From Halolactibacillus alkaliphilus (GTDB taxonomy: Bacteria > Bacillota > Bacilli > Bacillales > Amphibacillaceae), in the NCBI RefSeq assembly GCF_900115465.1, contig NZ_FOWN01000031.1:1-33651 (forward strand): DNA of 33,651 bases, in the 5' to 3' direction. Every line of letters begins with the position of its first letter. The stretch's first letter is position 1. The notes beneath the pieces were generated by a model that was not told the origin of the DNA, searched no databases, and saw only the letters and a list, made by a program, of their open reading frames with translations. The position numbers were made by a program, and so were the translations under genes. Positions 23,624-31,778 of this stretch are shown in pieces.

Positions 23624-25900
23624 CTAACTGTGACATGCAACACATTCATTGATTTCTGCTTGTGATGTTGAACGGACGTAGTATGTTGTTTTTAATTTGT
23701 TGTGATAACTAGCTAAGTGTAACTCGAGTAATTCTTTTGCTTTAATATCATGGCGTACATATAAATTAAAACTAATACCTTGGTCGATGTGTCGTTGTCT
23801 TTTGGCATTTTGTTCAATGCTTTTCAATTGATTTAGCTCATGACGCGCTTTTAGATAATAAGGATATGTTTTAGGTGTTAGATCAGGAACGGTGACTTTA
23901 AATTTAAAGTTCTTTTTCTCTTCGGCATACATGAGGGCATAGATAGGATCAATACCATCAGTAGAGCCGCCTATTTTAGCTGTGGAGCTATTAGGTGCTA
24001 CGGCCATTAAATAACCGTTACGTAGACCATTGTTTTGAATGTCTTCTTTAAGTTTTAGCCATCGTTCGTCACTATAATGACGTTGTTTAAAGTAGTCACC
24101 GGTGTGAAATTCTGAACCTTCAAACTTACTATAGCTTGTTTTCTCTTTTGCTAGAGTCATCGAAGCTTTGAGAGTTAAATAACTAATATCTTCATAAAGT
24201 TCATTCGCATAGTTAATGGCTTCCTCTGATTCCCAGTAGATATTTTTTAGGGCTAAAAGATGATGCCATCCAAATGTACCAAGTCCAATGGCACGGTATG
24301 TTTGATTTGTTAAATTTGCTTGTGCTACCGTAATCGTATTTAAGTCAATAACATTATCAAGCATCCTTACTTGAATTGGAATCAGTCGCTCTAACACGTT
24401 AGCTGTAACTGTTCGAGGTAAATTAATTGATGACAAATTACATACAACGAACTCACCGGGTTTTCTAACAATAACACTATTACCATCATCATCAATATAT
24501 TCTTTAACAATTTCAGTAGCGGACATATTTTGAGTAATCTCTGTGCATAAGTTACTCGCAAAAATACCTGTTCTGCCACGACCTCTGACGTGTTTATTGG
24601 CATTTTTTCGGTTAACTTCATCTCGATAAAACATATATGGTGTTCCTGTTTCAAGTTGTGCCATCATAATCCGTGCCATGATTTCCATTGCACGATACGT
24701 CTTTCTAGAAAGAAGAGGGTGATTTACTGCTTCAAAGTATTTTTCACTGAAGTATTTTTTATCTTCCTCATCATAAAAGTCTTCTAATCCAAGTGCTTTA
24801 CCAGAAGCGTCTTTCCAACCCATGACTTGTTTTACTTCATGAGGACAAAACGTATGCCATTCTCCGATACTTCGTCCGCTATCATCTGTTTTTTTAAGTT
24901 GCTCCATAAATAAATCTGGGATACTGACGCCAGTAAAGATATCATGTGCTTTCCTGCGCTCATCACCATTATTCGTTTTTAAATCTAAAAAGCCGTTCAT
25001 AATGTCTTTATGGAAAATGTCTAAATAGATGCTGATGGCTCCTTGACGTTGTCCGAGTTGATCAACACTTACAGCTGTATCGTTCAATAACTTAATCCAA
25101 GGAATGACACCACTAGAATGGCCTTTGAATTTTTTAATATCAGAACCTAGCGCCCGCACTTTTCCATAATATACACCAATCCCACCACCGTCTTTGCTTA
25201 AGCGGGCAACATCCCAATTATTCATGTAGATACCATCTAAGGAGTCATCAACGGTATCAATAAAGCAAGATGATAGTTGACCGTAACTTTTACCAGCGTT
25301 AGATAGCGTTGGTGTCGCAACTGTCATATACAGATTTGACAGTGCCCAGTAAGCTTCTTTAACGAGTGCTAACCGCGTGTCTTTTCTTTCGTTTTGCATT
25401 AAAGTCATTGCGATAATCATAAAACGCTCTTGTGGCAATTCATAAAGGGCCTTATGGTGGTCTCTGGCAAGGTATCGATCTTGTAAAAGAAATAAACCAA
25501 TATAGTTAAATAACGCATCTTTTTCTTGGTCGATTTCCAGTGCGAGTGATTGGATGTCTTGTTTAGTATAGTGTGTTAAAAGTGAATCAGAGTAAATGTT
25601 TTTTTCAGTCAATGTCACGATAAGTTGATAGAAATTAGGATATGACTCTGTATCGCTATGTTGTCGATTTTTACAAGCTTCTTTGTATAATTGTTTTCGT
25701 AAAAAATGACTCGCAACGAAAGTCCAATTCGGTGCATCAATATCAATTTGATTTAAAGCATAAAAAAGACCGGCCTCCAATTCATCACCTTGTTTTTTAA
25801 GTGTGTCTAAAACTTTACTTTTTAGTTGCGTTAAATCGACCTGATAGTGCGCTTCTAAGTATGTTAACTCTTCTTGTAGTGAATGTTGTAGTGTGTGCAT
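23624..25900 (-). CDS. nrdE: Ribonucleotide reductase class I, large (catalytic) subunit
   Basis: Reduces ribonucleoside diphosphates. The active-site cysteines are in QLSSCFID and VVCNLSS, with the thiyl cysteine triad in NLCTEI. The C-terminal radical-transfer Tyr pair is in TTYYVRS, and the redox tail ends ECVACHS (CxxC). At 758 residues it is longer than a typical Bacillus NrdE (about 700) because of an N-terminal helical region, but no ATP-cone motif is recognised. So dATP overall-activity control through that domain is probably absent. ATG 25900 follows GAAAGG at a suitable distance; ATG 25930 has no ribosome site. Confidence 0.92.
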   Translation of the reverse strand: MHTLQHSLQEELTYLEAHYQVDLTQLKSKVLDTLKKQGDELEAGLFYALNQIDIDAPNWTFVASHFLRKQLYKEACKNRQHSDTESYPNFYQLIVTLTEKNIYSDSLLTHYTKQDIQSLALEIDQEKDALFNYIGLFLLQDRYLARDHHKALYELPQERFMIIAMTLMQNERKDTRLALVKEAYWALSNLYMTVATPTLSNAGKSYGQLSSCFIDTVDDSLDGIYMNNWDVARLSKDGGGIGVYYGKVRALGSDIKKFKGHSSGVIPWIKLLNDTAVSVDQLGQRQGAISIYLDIFHKDIMNGFLDLKTNNGDERRKAHDIFTGVSIPDLFMEQLKKTDDSGRSIGEWHTFCPHEVKQVMGWKDASGKALGLEDFYDEEDKKYFSEKYFEAVNHPLLSRKTYRAMEIMARIMMAQLETGTPYMFYRDEVNRKNANKHVRGRGRTGIFASNLCTEITQNMSATEIVKEYIDDDGNSVIVRKPGEFVVCNLSSINLPRTVTANVLERLIPIQVRMLDNVIDLNTITVAQANLTNQTYRAIGLGTFGWHHLLALKNIYWESEEAINYANELYEDISYLTLKASMTLAKEKTSYSKFEGSEFHTGDYFKQRHYSDERWLKLKEDIQNNGLRNGYLMAVAPNSSTAKIGGSTDGIDPIYALMYAEEKKNFKFKVTVPDLTPKTYPYYLKARHELNQLKSIEQNAKRQRHIDQGISFNLYVRHDIKAKELLELHLASYHNKLKTTYYVRSTSQAEINECVACHS

Positions 25901-25958
25901 GTTAATCAACCTTTCATTTTCTCTTGACATAAATATTTACGAGTAAAATAAAACACAA

Positions 25959-26033
25959 TTACTATATGTAGTATATTTACCTCTAAAATTACGCTGTATA
26001 TTGTATTCTAACGGAAAAAGTTATACATGTCTA
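25959..26033 (-). promoter_or_regulatory. nrd promoter with tandem NrdR-type boxes
   Basis: Minus strand: TAGACA (26033-26028), 17 nt, TAGAAT (26010-26005). Two 16-bp elements follow: ATACAATATACAGCGT (26006-25991) and ATACTACATATAGTAA (25974-25959). They resemble the NrdR box ACACTATATNTNGTGT at about 12-13 of 16 positions. Their starts are exactly 32 bp apart, the three-turn spacing usual for NrdR pairs. The spacing makes the call more convincing than the individual scores. Confidence 0.6.
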
Positions 26034-26254
26034 TATGCTTTTATGATTAATTTAACGTTTTAGTATAAAAAGTTTTTTAACACGTTTAATTTGTTATTTA
26101 CATAGTAGATATATATGAACAAAAGATATACAATGATGTTAAAGAAACGTAAAGTCGTTGATTAAGCCATGGATTATATGACTAAAGTATTGTTTTTAAA
26201 TAGAGTGAACATGAAACGTATCGCTCATTATCATCTAATGAAAATTAAATAAAT
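26034..26254. other. Intergenic region upstream of the riboswitch
   Basis: Very AT-rich, no ORF. It must contain the promoter of the riboswitch-fapA-pilZ transcript, but no sigma-A or sigma-D site with good spacing is evident. Confidence 0.35.
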
Positions 26255-26331
26255 ATCAGGCAAACTTAACGAAAGTTAAGGACGCAAAGCTACGGGTCTA
26301 AAGTAGATATACAATGATCGCCGGGTTGCAG
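26255..26331 (+). ncRNA. Cyclic di-GMP-I (GEMM) riboswitch aptamer
   Basis: The conserved core is present in order: CAGGCAAAC, the stem CTTAAC-GAAA-GTTAAG with its GNRA tetraloop (26265-26280), GGACGCAAAGC, the GGGTCTAAA tetraloop-receptor segment, ATGATCGCC and CCGGGTTGCA. This is the class I c-di-GMP aptamer signature. It is followed within 5 nt by an intrinsic terminator, so control is most likely by transcription termination. CAGGC (26257-26261) could also pair with GCCTG of the terminator arm (26339-26343), a possible antiterminator. Whether the ligand switches the gene on or off cannot be told by eye. Confidence 0.92.
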
Positions 26332-26335
26332 GAGT

Positions 26336-26371
26336 GAAGCCTGTCATTAAGTGATAGGCTTCCTTTTATTT
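26336..26371 (+). terminator. Riboswitch expression-platform terminator
   Basis: GAAGCCTGTCA (26336-26346) pairs with TGATAGGCTTC (26352-26362), one G-U, with a 5-nt loop and CTTTTATTT after it. It lies 37 nt before the fapA start. Confidence 0.88.
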
Positions 26372-26407
26372 AAGTTCTGCCTGCGTAGACAGAAAAGAGG
26401 GACAATC

Positions 26408-28561
26408 ATGGGTACGTTTTTATCAAAAGGTAAGACAGTAAGGGAAGCTATTGACTTAGGACTTTCTACGCTAAAAATGGATCAAACACATGTTGAAATT
26501 GAGGTTATTCAATTAGAAAAGAGAGGGATATTAGGCATTGGGAATAAAGATGCTCTAGTCAAACTGACATATCAGAGTCAGTCGCATGTCAAGGTCCCCA
26601 ATCCATTAATAAAGGGGACACTGCCAGACACTGATAAGTCTGTTGATGGTATGGGGCTAGAAGATTTTCTGGATTACTTAGAGGATGCTGAAGAGTCAAA
26701 GAAGATAGCGAATGAATTAAACGACAACGAACTTGATAGCCTAGCAGTGAATAAGCTCACGGAAGCGAGAAACGAAACTGCGGGAGGATATGAGGCACAT
26801 CAATCATTAAGTGGGAAAGTTTGGGTTAAAGATGGTGAACTACATGTGAAGGATAGTGATGAACATCAACCATCACTTAAACTGGAACAAGGCTTATGCG
26901 TTAAAAAGAACGGTGAAGTAATAGAGGACACGTTTGTCTTTATAAGTGAATTTGATGAGATTGCCTTCTTTTTCGAAGAAAAAGCTGAATCGACTGAATG
27001 GAAAATTGTTGAGACCGATGATAAGCTTAAAGCCGAACTGCATATCAGACCTGGTTTTGAGAGGAAAATAAAATTAAAAGACACAGTGCCAGGTTATCAA
27101 ATAACAATAGAAACGATAGAAGATATTATACTAAAACAAACCATCACTCATGAGGATATCTTGCATGATTTAGCTGAGCGAGGGATTAACTATGGAATAA
27201 ATCAACGCGCGATTGATGAGGCGCTTAGTAGTTTACAAGGTGGACTCTTCGTTATTGCAGAAGGCGTGGCAGCTGATGAAGGCAAGGATGGTTGGCTAGA
27301 AGTAAGGGTGAGAACACAGGCAGAAGACACTTCAAAAGACAATACGGACCTTTCAGCGATTAACTTCCGAGAACGTAAGCAAATACCAACGGTTGAAAAA
27401 GGACAAGTGCTTGCTGTTATCCATCCAGCAATAACAGGTAAACCAGGACGTTCAATAAAAGATGAAGTCATTGTTCCTAAACAACCACGCGAACTAAAAA
27501 TAGTAACTCAAAAAGGGACAATTAAGCTTGAAAATCGCATTGTCGCAAACGAAAATGGGCGCCCCTTTATTGAAAAACGAGGCACGCTTGTTAAAACAAA
27601 AGTCTTACCACAAATGGTGCACGATGGGGATGTTGATTTAAGTTCTGGTAATATCACATTTCGTGGGGATGTTGAAGTCAAAGGTGATGTGACAGAGGGG
27701 ATGCAAATTCAGTCTGGCGGTCATGTGACTATTCACCAGACAGTGAACGGTGCAACAATACGAGCCCTGCAGTCAATTCACATAGGAGGAAATGCGAATC
27801 GTTCTAATATTGCTTCAGGTAGCCATGTTGATTTGACATTGCAACATGTCTTATCGGGGTTATATTATAAGTTACTTGATATGCATCAAATGATGGAGCA
27901 AATCATGCGTTCACCTAAGTTTAAAAATAGTTCACATAAACGTGCGAGCATAACTTCGATGATTCTACTTTTGAAAGAAAAGCGCTTTAAAACATTATCG
28001 AAAGAAATTCAATACTTCAATCAGCTTGTAACAAATGAGAAGAAATTTTTAATAGAAGAGGAATGGGAAGAAGTCAATGAAGCGCTAAAGAAAATCTTCT
28101 TTCGAATTCCTCAAGTCGACGTATCTTTTGTGATGTTTGAACATTTGTTGGAACAAATGAGGAATTTAATTGATCTAAGTGCTATGCAGAATAATGAAGA
28201 CGCGGATTTATTTTTGAAAAACGCCTTAAATAGTCGGTTGCTATCAGCTGGGGACATTGTAGTTTTAGGACGCTCGTGTATCAATTCTACAATTAAAGCA
28301 GAGGGATTTGTTACTGTAAAAGGAATTGTCAGAGGTGGAGAATTATATGCTAAAAAAGGATGTGACTTATACGAGGTAGGCGGTCAGATGGGCGTAAGAA
28401 CGTTAATAAAAACAGCTGAAGACGGAAAAATTCGTATTCATAAAGTACATGAGGGAACAGTCGTGAAGGTTGGTGGATGGACGCATACATTTGAAGAAAA
28501 TCACATGAATGTTGTCGCATACTTGAATGAAGAAGGGGAATTACGTTTAATATTTCAGTAG
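26408..28561 (+). CDS. fapA: Jag_N-FapA (DUF342) domain protein under c-di-GMP control
   Basis: A 717-residue cytoplasmic protein. Residues about 1-50 form a Jag_N domain (GKTVREAIDLGLSTL ... KRGILGIGNKDALVKL) as in the RNA-binding protein KhpB. An acidic linker follows. From about 170 comes the FapA/DUF342 region (ETIEDIILKQTITHEDIL, PGFERKIKL, GKPGRSIKDEV), including right-handed beta-helix repeats near 415-480 (GDVDLSSGNITFRGDVEVKG). Then there is a helical/coiled segment (about 490-600) and a second beta-helix part. FapA-like proteins are polymer-forming and linked to flagellar or pilus placement. ATG 26408 has GAGGG upstream and lies after the riboswitch terminator. The earlier frame start at 26351 falls inside that terminator. 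Confidence 0.85.
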   Translation: MGTFLSKGKTVREAIDLGLSTLKMDQTHVEIEVIQLEKRGILGIGNKDALVKLTYQSQSHVKVPNPLIKGTLPDTDKSVDGMGLEDFLDYLEDAEESKKIANELNDNELDSLAVNKLTEARNETAGGYEAHQSLSGKVWVKDGELHVKDSDEHQPSLKLEQGLCVKKNGEVIEDTFVFISEFDEIAFFFEEKAESTEWKIVETDDKLKAELHIRPGFERKIKLKDTVPGYQITIETIEDIILKQTITHEDILHDLAERGINYGINQRAIDEALSSLQGGLFVIAEGVAADEGKDGWLEVRVRTQAEDTSKDNTDLSAINFRERKQIPTVEKGQVLAVIHPAITGKPGRSIKDEVIVPKQPRELKIVTQKGTIKLENRIVANENGRPFIEKRGTLVKTKVLPQMVHDGDVDLSSGNITFRGDVEVKGDVTEGMQIQSGGHVTIHQTVNGATIRALQSIHIGGNANRSNIASGSHVDLTLQHVLSGLYYKLLDMHQMMEQIMRSPKFKNSSHKRASITSMILLLKEKRFKTLSKEIQYFNQLVTNEKKFLIEEEWEEVNEALKKIFFRIPQVDVSFVMFEHLLEQMRNLIDLSAMQNNEDADLFLKNALNSRLLSAGDIVVLGRSCINSTIKAEGFVTVKGIVRGGELYAKKGCDLYEVGGQMGVRTLIKTAEDGKIRIHKVHEGTVVKVGGWTHTFEENHMNVVAYLNEEGELRLIFQ

Positions 28562-28631
28562 TTTTACCGATATAAATAGGGATAAACGTCAGTGGCGTTA
28601 GTATTTTAAAAAAGGGGAAGTAGGTTGTCTC

Positions 28632-29117
28632 ATGCGTTACAAAAGAAAAGAACCTTTCCGTTATGTGTTTAACCAGCCGATTGATGGAAAGTTTGTCATT
28701 ATCTTAAATCATGGTGATGAAAACAAAGTTACAAGGACAGATCCTGGAGATTTAAAAATTATTGATCTTAGCCCAAGAGGTATGCAATTTAAAACGACCT
28801 TAGATATTCCTATGTCAACAAAAGAATTTTACTTGGAAATTAGTTTTGTATTAGATGGTGAACCCATTGATATGCTGGGAAAAGTAGCGTGGAAGAAAAA
28901 TCAAATGGATTATGTGTACTATGGTTTTGAAGGTATTGAGGACAATGCTCGTCAGCAAATCATTACTGAAAGAGTTAAATCTTTCAGTAAAAAAGCGCAT
29001 GCAAAAGCGGGTATTTTGGAACAGACAGACGTGCCTTTTGAAGTAGAACAGGCAGCTGAGAGCATATCTTCTCCAGAAAACCCAGATGATAACGATGATG
29101 GACCATCTAGTCGCTAA
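28632..29117 (+). CDS. PilZ-domain c-di-GMP effector
   Basis: A 161-residue protein. Residues about 1-115 are a PilZ barrel: an N-terminal basic switch MRYKRKEPFR, where the usual RxxxR reads KEPFR (first Arg replaced by Lys), then IIDLSPRGMQF matching DxSxxG, and WKKNQMDYVYYGFEGI. The last 45 residues are acidic and probably disordered. It lies 70 nt after fapA with no terminator between them, so it likely shares the c-di-GMP riboswitch. The second messenger would then control both its synthesis and its activity. Start ATG 28632 is preceded by a GGGGAAG-like site. Confidence 0.8.
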   Translation: MRYKRKEPFRYVFNQPIDGKFVIILNHGDENKVTRTDPGDLKIIDLSPRGMQFKTTLDIPMSTKEFYLEISFVLDGEPIDMLGKVAWKKNQMDYVYYGFEGIEDNARQQIITERVKSFSKKAHAKAGILEQTDVPFEVEQAAESISSPENPDDNDDGPSSR

Positions 29118-29160
29118 AAAGAAAATGATGAGCAACTATAGACGAATATATTAACAATAG

Positions 29161-29190
29161 AGCTGATTCAATTGAATCAGCTATTTTCCT
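29161..29190 (+). terminator. Probable terminator after pilZ
   Basis: A 22-bp perfect palindrome AGCTGATTCAATTGAATCAGCT is followed by ATTTTCCTTT. The T-run is interrupted, so termination may be partial. Confidence 0.65.
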
Positions 29191-29270
29191 TTAAAAGGTT
29201 TTTTAGGTAGCTTTTTCACTATAAACCCGTCAAAATACTTAATGTTTTTAATAAATCTAGTAAAATGCGC

Positions 29271-29297
29271 TTAATACTTTATTAGATGTGTCGATAA
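29271..29297 (+). promoter_or_regulatory. Candidate sigma-D (motility) promoter of the chemoreceptor gene
   Basis: TTAA (29271-29274), 15-nt spacer, GTCGATAA (29290-29297), compared with the sigma-D pattern TAAA-N15-GCCGATAT. The -10 matches 6 of 8 and the spacing is right. This fits a methyl-accepting chemotaxis gene. Confidence 0.5.
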
Positions 29298-29347
29298 TAA
29301 TAAAGAGGTGTGGTTTGTTTAATTAATTAATTTACTTTTTTAGTAAA

Positions 29348-29361
29348 TGTAAGCGTTTAAA
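29348..29361 (+). promoter_or_regulatory. Possible CcpA (cre) site
   Basis: TGTAAGCGTTTAAA agrees with the cre core TGNAANCGNNNNCA except for one base near its end. It lies directly before the ribosome site of the chemoreceptor gene, where bound CcpA could act as a roadblock. Weak evidence. Confidence 0.3.
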
Positions 29362-29374
29362 AGGAGGAGCATGT

Positions 29375-31216
29375 ATGAAGTTGTTTAAGAAGAAGCCAAA
29401 AGGTGTTGAGAAAGTAATCAAGGGAAAGATGAAAAAAGAAAAGACACCTAAAGTTAAAAAAATGAAACAAAAAAAAGAGAAGGGAATATCACATAAACGA
29501 CTAGGACAAGAAAAGAAAATGAGTTTACATAATATATCAATTGGTTGGAAATATGGTTTAGTTATCATTATTATTTTTGCCTTATTATCAGTTTCCACCA
29601 TATTGGTTACTCAAGCAATTATAGGCATTGGAAGTGACTTGAATGATGTGGAGGAGCAAGGCAATCGTGCTGTTTTGACTACGGAACTGAGTCAGTTAGT
29701 GCAAGCAAAAGGCTTATCTGCGATGAATTATCTTCAATTTGGTAATGAAACTCATTTAACGGATTATGAGTCAAGAAAAGAAAGAGTAGATGAACTGCTT
29801 GATTATCTTCAAGGAACAATTACGACGGAAAATCAGCAATCATTATTTGATGAAGTAACTAAAAATAACGCGATTCTTGATGAAACGTTTTATGGAGATG
29901 TTATAGAAAATGTTGGTGCAACAGAAGAAATCAGACGACTTTATAGTAATCGCTTTAGTAGCGCAACTAATACGACATCTTTATATTTACAGTACTTAAG
30001 AGATTTGACAATAGAAGATAAAGATCAAACAGTTAATCAAGCTGAATCATCACAACAACGTGCTTTAATCTTATTACTTGGTTCAATGTTAGCTTCACTT
30101 GTGATTGGTCTTGTATTGGTGTTAGTGATTAGTCGCTACATTTCTAAACACTTAAACAGTGTCGTAAAAGCAAGTAATACTATTGCATCAGGTGATTTAT
30201 CACAAGCGCCGATTTACTATCAAGGGAGAGATGAAATCGGTCGTTTAAGTCAGTCAATCAATGATATGCAAACGCAACTTTTGACAATGATTAATAAAAT
30301 TGATGAAACATCTGTTGAAGTGAAAGATAGCAGCATTGCCCTGAATCAATCCGCAGAGGATGTTAAAATAGGAACAGAACAGATTGCGATTACGATGGAA
30401 GAGCTCGCAACAGGAACAGAATCACAAGCAACCTATGCGGGTGATTTGGCTGAGACAATGAAAGACTTTAGTGATCGAATCACTTCTATTAGTAAAAGTA
30501 GTGAAACAATTAATGCTTCTTCAAATATTGTCTTAGAAGAAACTCAAGCAGGTAATACGTATATGAAGAAATCAATTAAACAAATGACAACGATTGATGC
30601 CATTGTTAAAGAAGCGGTAGAGAAAGTCAAAGGTTTAGACCAGCAATCAAAAGAGATTTCTAAGTTAGTGAATGTTATTAAAGACATTGCAGATCAAACA
30701 AACTTATTAGCTCTAAATGCCGCTATTGAAGCAGCGCGAGCAGGAGAACATGGAAAAGGTTTTGCGGTCGTTGCCGATGAGGTAAGAAAGCTTGCAGAAC
30801 AGGTAAATCATTCAATTGGTGATATTACTAATATCGTTCAGACGATACAATCAGAGTCAAAAACGGTTTCTCAAGCTTTATCTACTGGTAATGAAGAGGT
30901 TGAGCAGGGGAAAGTCGATATTACACGTACAGGTGAAAGGTTTGCTTCAATAGAAAACGCGATTGAAGAGATGACATCACACGTAAAAACGGTTATGGCT
31001 GGGCTTAACGTTCTTGCGAATGAATCTGAACAAGTGAATGGCTCTGTTCAAGAAATTGCCTCAATTTCTCAACAATCAGCTGCAGGAGTGGAAGAAACAT
31101 CCGCATCAGCAGAAGAAGCATCCTCTTCAATGGAAGCTGTTGCCTTAGGCGCGACATCATTAAGAGAAGCGGCTGAAGCACTTAATCAATTAATTCGTCA
31201 ATTTAAAACGCAATAG
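29375..31216 (+). CDS. Methyl-accepting chemotaxis protein with Lys-rich N-terminal extension
   Basis: A 613-residue chemoreceptor. Residues 1-49 are strikingly basic, with about 21 lysines. TM1 is about 60-83, an extracellular helical sensor about 84-228 and TM2 about 229-252. A HAMP domain follows (ASGDLSQAP ... [13 protein letters not shown]), then the long signalling hairpin with the conserved tip [20 protein letters not shown] (about 437-456), which contacts CheA/CheW. Glu/Gln-rich helices provide methylation sites. No C-terminal CheR-binding pentapeptide is seen. ATG 29375 follows AAGGAGGAG at 5 nt. Receptors usually start only a few residues before TM1, so the long cationic tail is unusual. 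The ligand is unknown. Confidence 0.92.
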   Translation: MKLFKKKPKGVEKVIKGKMKKEKTPKVKKMKQKKEKGISHKRLGQEKKMSLHNISIGWKYGLVIIIIFALLSVSTILVTQAIIGIGSDLNDVEEQGNRAVLTTELSQLVQAKGLSAMNYLQFGNETHLTDYESRKERVDELLDYLQGTITTENQQSLFDEVTKNNAILDETFYGDVIENVGATEEIRRLYSNRFSSATNTTSLYLQYLRDLTIEDKDQTVNQAESSQQRALILLLGSMLASLVIGLVLVLVISRYISKHLNSVVKASNTIASGDLSQAPIYYQGRDEIGRLSQSINDMQTQLLTMINKIDETSVEVKDSSIALNQSAEDVKIGTEQIAITMEELATGTESQATYAGDLAETMKDFSDRITSISKSSETINASSNIVLEETQAGNTYMKKSIKQMTTIDAIVKEAVEKVKGLDQQSKEISKLVNVIKDIADQTNLLALNAAIEAARAGEHGKGFAVVADEVRKLAEQVNHSIGDITNIVQTIQSESKTVSQALSTGNEEVEQGKVDITRTGERFASIENAIEEMTSHVKTVMAGLNVLANESEQVNGSVQEIASISQQSAAGVEETSASAEEASSSMEAVALGATSLREAAEALNQLIRQFKTQ

Positions 31217-31288
31217 TTGTGCGATAATTCACAAACTTTTCGTTGTTTTTGCCTCATTTTAATTAACTTGAAATAAATAAAGATATAA

Positions 31289-31335
31289 ATAAACCAGTGT
31301 CGCACTGTCATAATAGTGCGGCGCTGGTTTGTTTT
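31289..31335. terminator. Bidirectional terminator between the MCP and DUF1450 genes
   Basis: AAACCAGTGTCGCACT pairs with AGTGCGGCGCTGGTTT with one internal mismatch. A GTTTT tail follows on the plus strand and an A/T-rich arm faces the other gene. Confidence 0.85.
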
Positions 31336-31588
31336 AACGATAAAAATCAAGCGCTTCGTCTATAGCTTGACGAATATTATTTAAAGCATCTGTTACATCT
31401 TTTCCTTTAATTCTACGACCGTTTACCATCGCGAATGGGCGCAAACGGCATAAGCCACAATAAGATAAACATGAACTGGTAATGACTGAAACTTCAGGGT
31501 ATTCTTCTTCTAATAAGCCTTCAGTTTCAATTGTACTCAATAAATTACTTTCGCAAATCTCGACAATAATAATCCCGATAGTACCCAC
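31334..31588 (-). CDS. DUF1450 (YuzB-like) small cysteine protein
   Basis: About 84 residues, with IIIVEICESNLL near the N-terminus and the Cys cluster CLSYCGLCRLRPFAMVNGRRI in the middle, followed by a helix. These are features of the DUF1450 family, a thioredoxin-like small fold of unknown function whose cysteines may bind metal or an Fe-S unit. The start is uncertain. GTG 31588 abuts its purine-rich site (AGGGG, 1 nt away). Family members usually begin at about IGIIIVEIC, which here would need an ATC or ATT start 10 nt or more after AGGGG. It is divergent from the SufR-like regulator gene, suggesting a shared Fe-S or redox theme. Confidence 0.75.
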   Translation of the reverse strand: MGTIGIIIVEICESNLLSTIETEGLLEEEYPEVSVITSSCLSYCGLCRLRPFAMVNGRRIKGKDVTDALNNIRQAIDEALDFYR

Positions 31589-31668
31589 GCCCCTATTAAT
31601 ATGCTATACTAAATGATAAATTATATCGAATTGTTTGAATAATGTCATCTTATCTGCTCATCACGTTA

Positions 31669-31746
31669 TGGTATAATTACATAACAAACTTTAATGGATA
31701 AAAAATTAAAAAAACAAAGTTTGTTATTTACTTCACAAACTTTTTT
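31669..31746 (+). promoter_or_regulatory. Extended -10 promoter and leader with competing hairpins before the SufR-like gene
   Basis: TGGTATAAT (hexamer 31672-31677) is an extended -10. At the expected transcript start lies ATAACAAACTTT (31681-31692), repeated inverted at 31716-31727. The middle segment AAAGTTTGT (31716-31724) can also pair with a third copy, ACAAACTTT (31735-31743), which runs into TTTTTT (31741-31746), a terminator-like end. As DNA, the 12-bp inverted repeat may be the regulator's operator. As RNA, the two hairpins exclude one another. Confidence 0.55.
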
Positions 31747-31778
31747 CGTTACTATAGTCATAAGGGTAGGTGTTGAAA

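Noticed and set aside
24391-24654. 87-codon ORF within nrdE
   Set aside because: Same-strand alternate frame of a well-supported gene; no own start signals.
26351-26407. Upstream extension of the fapA reading frame (MIGFLLFK...)
   Set aside because: It begins inside the riboswitch terminator hairpin and has no ribosome site; ATG 26408 fits the site and the Jag_N start.
29117-29375. fapA-pilZ-MCP as one operon
   Set aside because: A 22-bp palindrome with a T-rich tail and a candidate sigma-D promoter separate pilZ from the MCP gene, so common transcription is at most partial.
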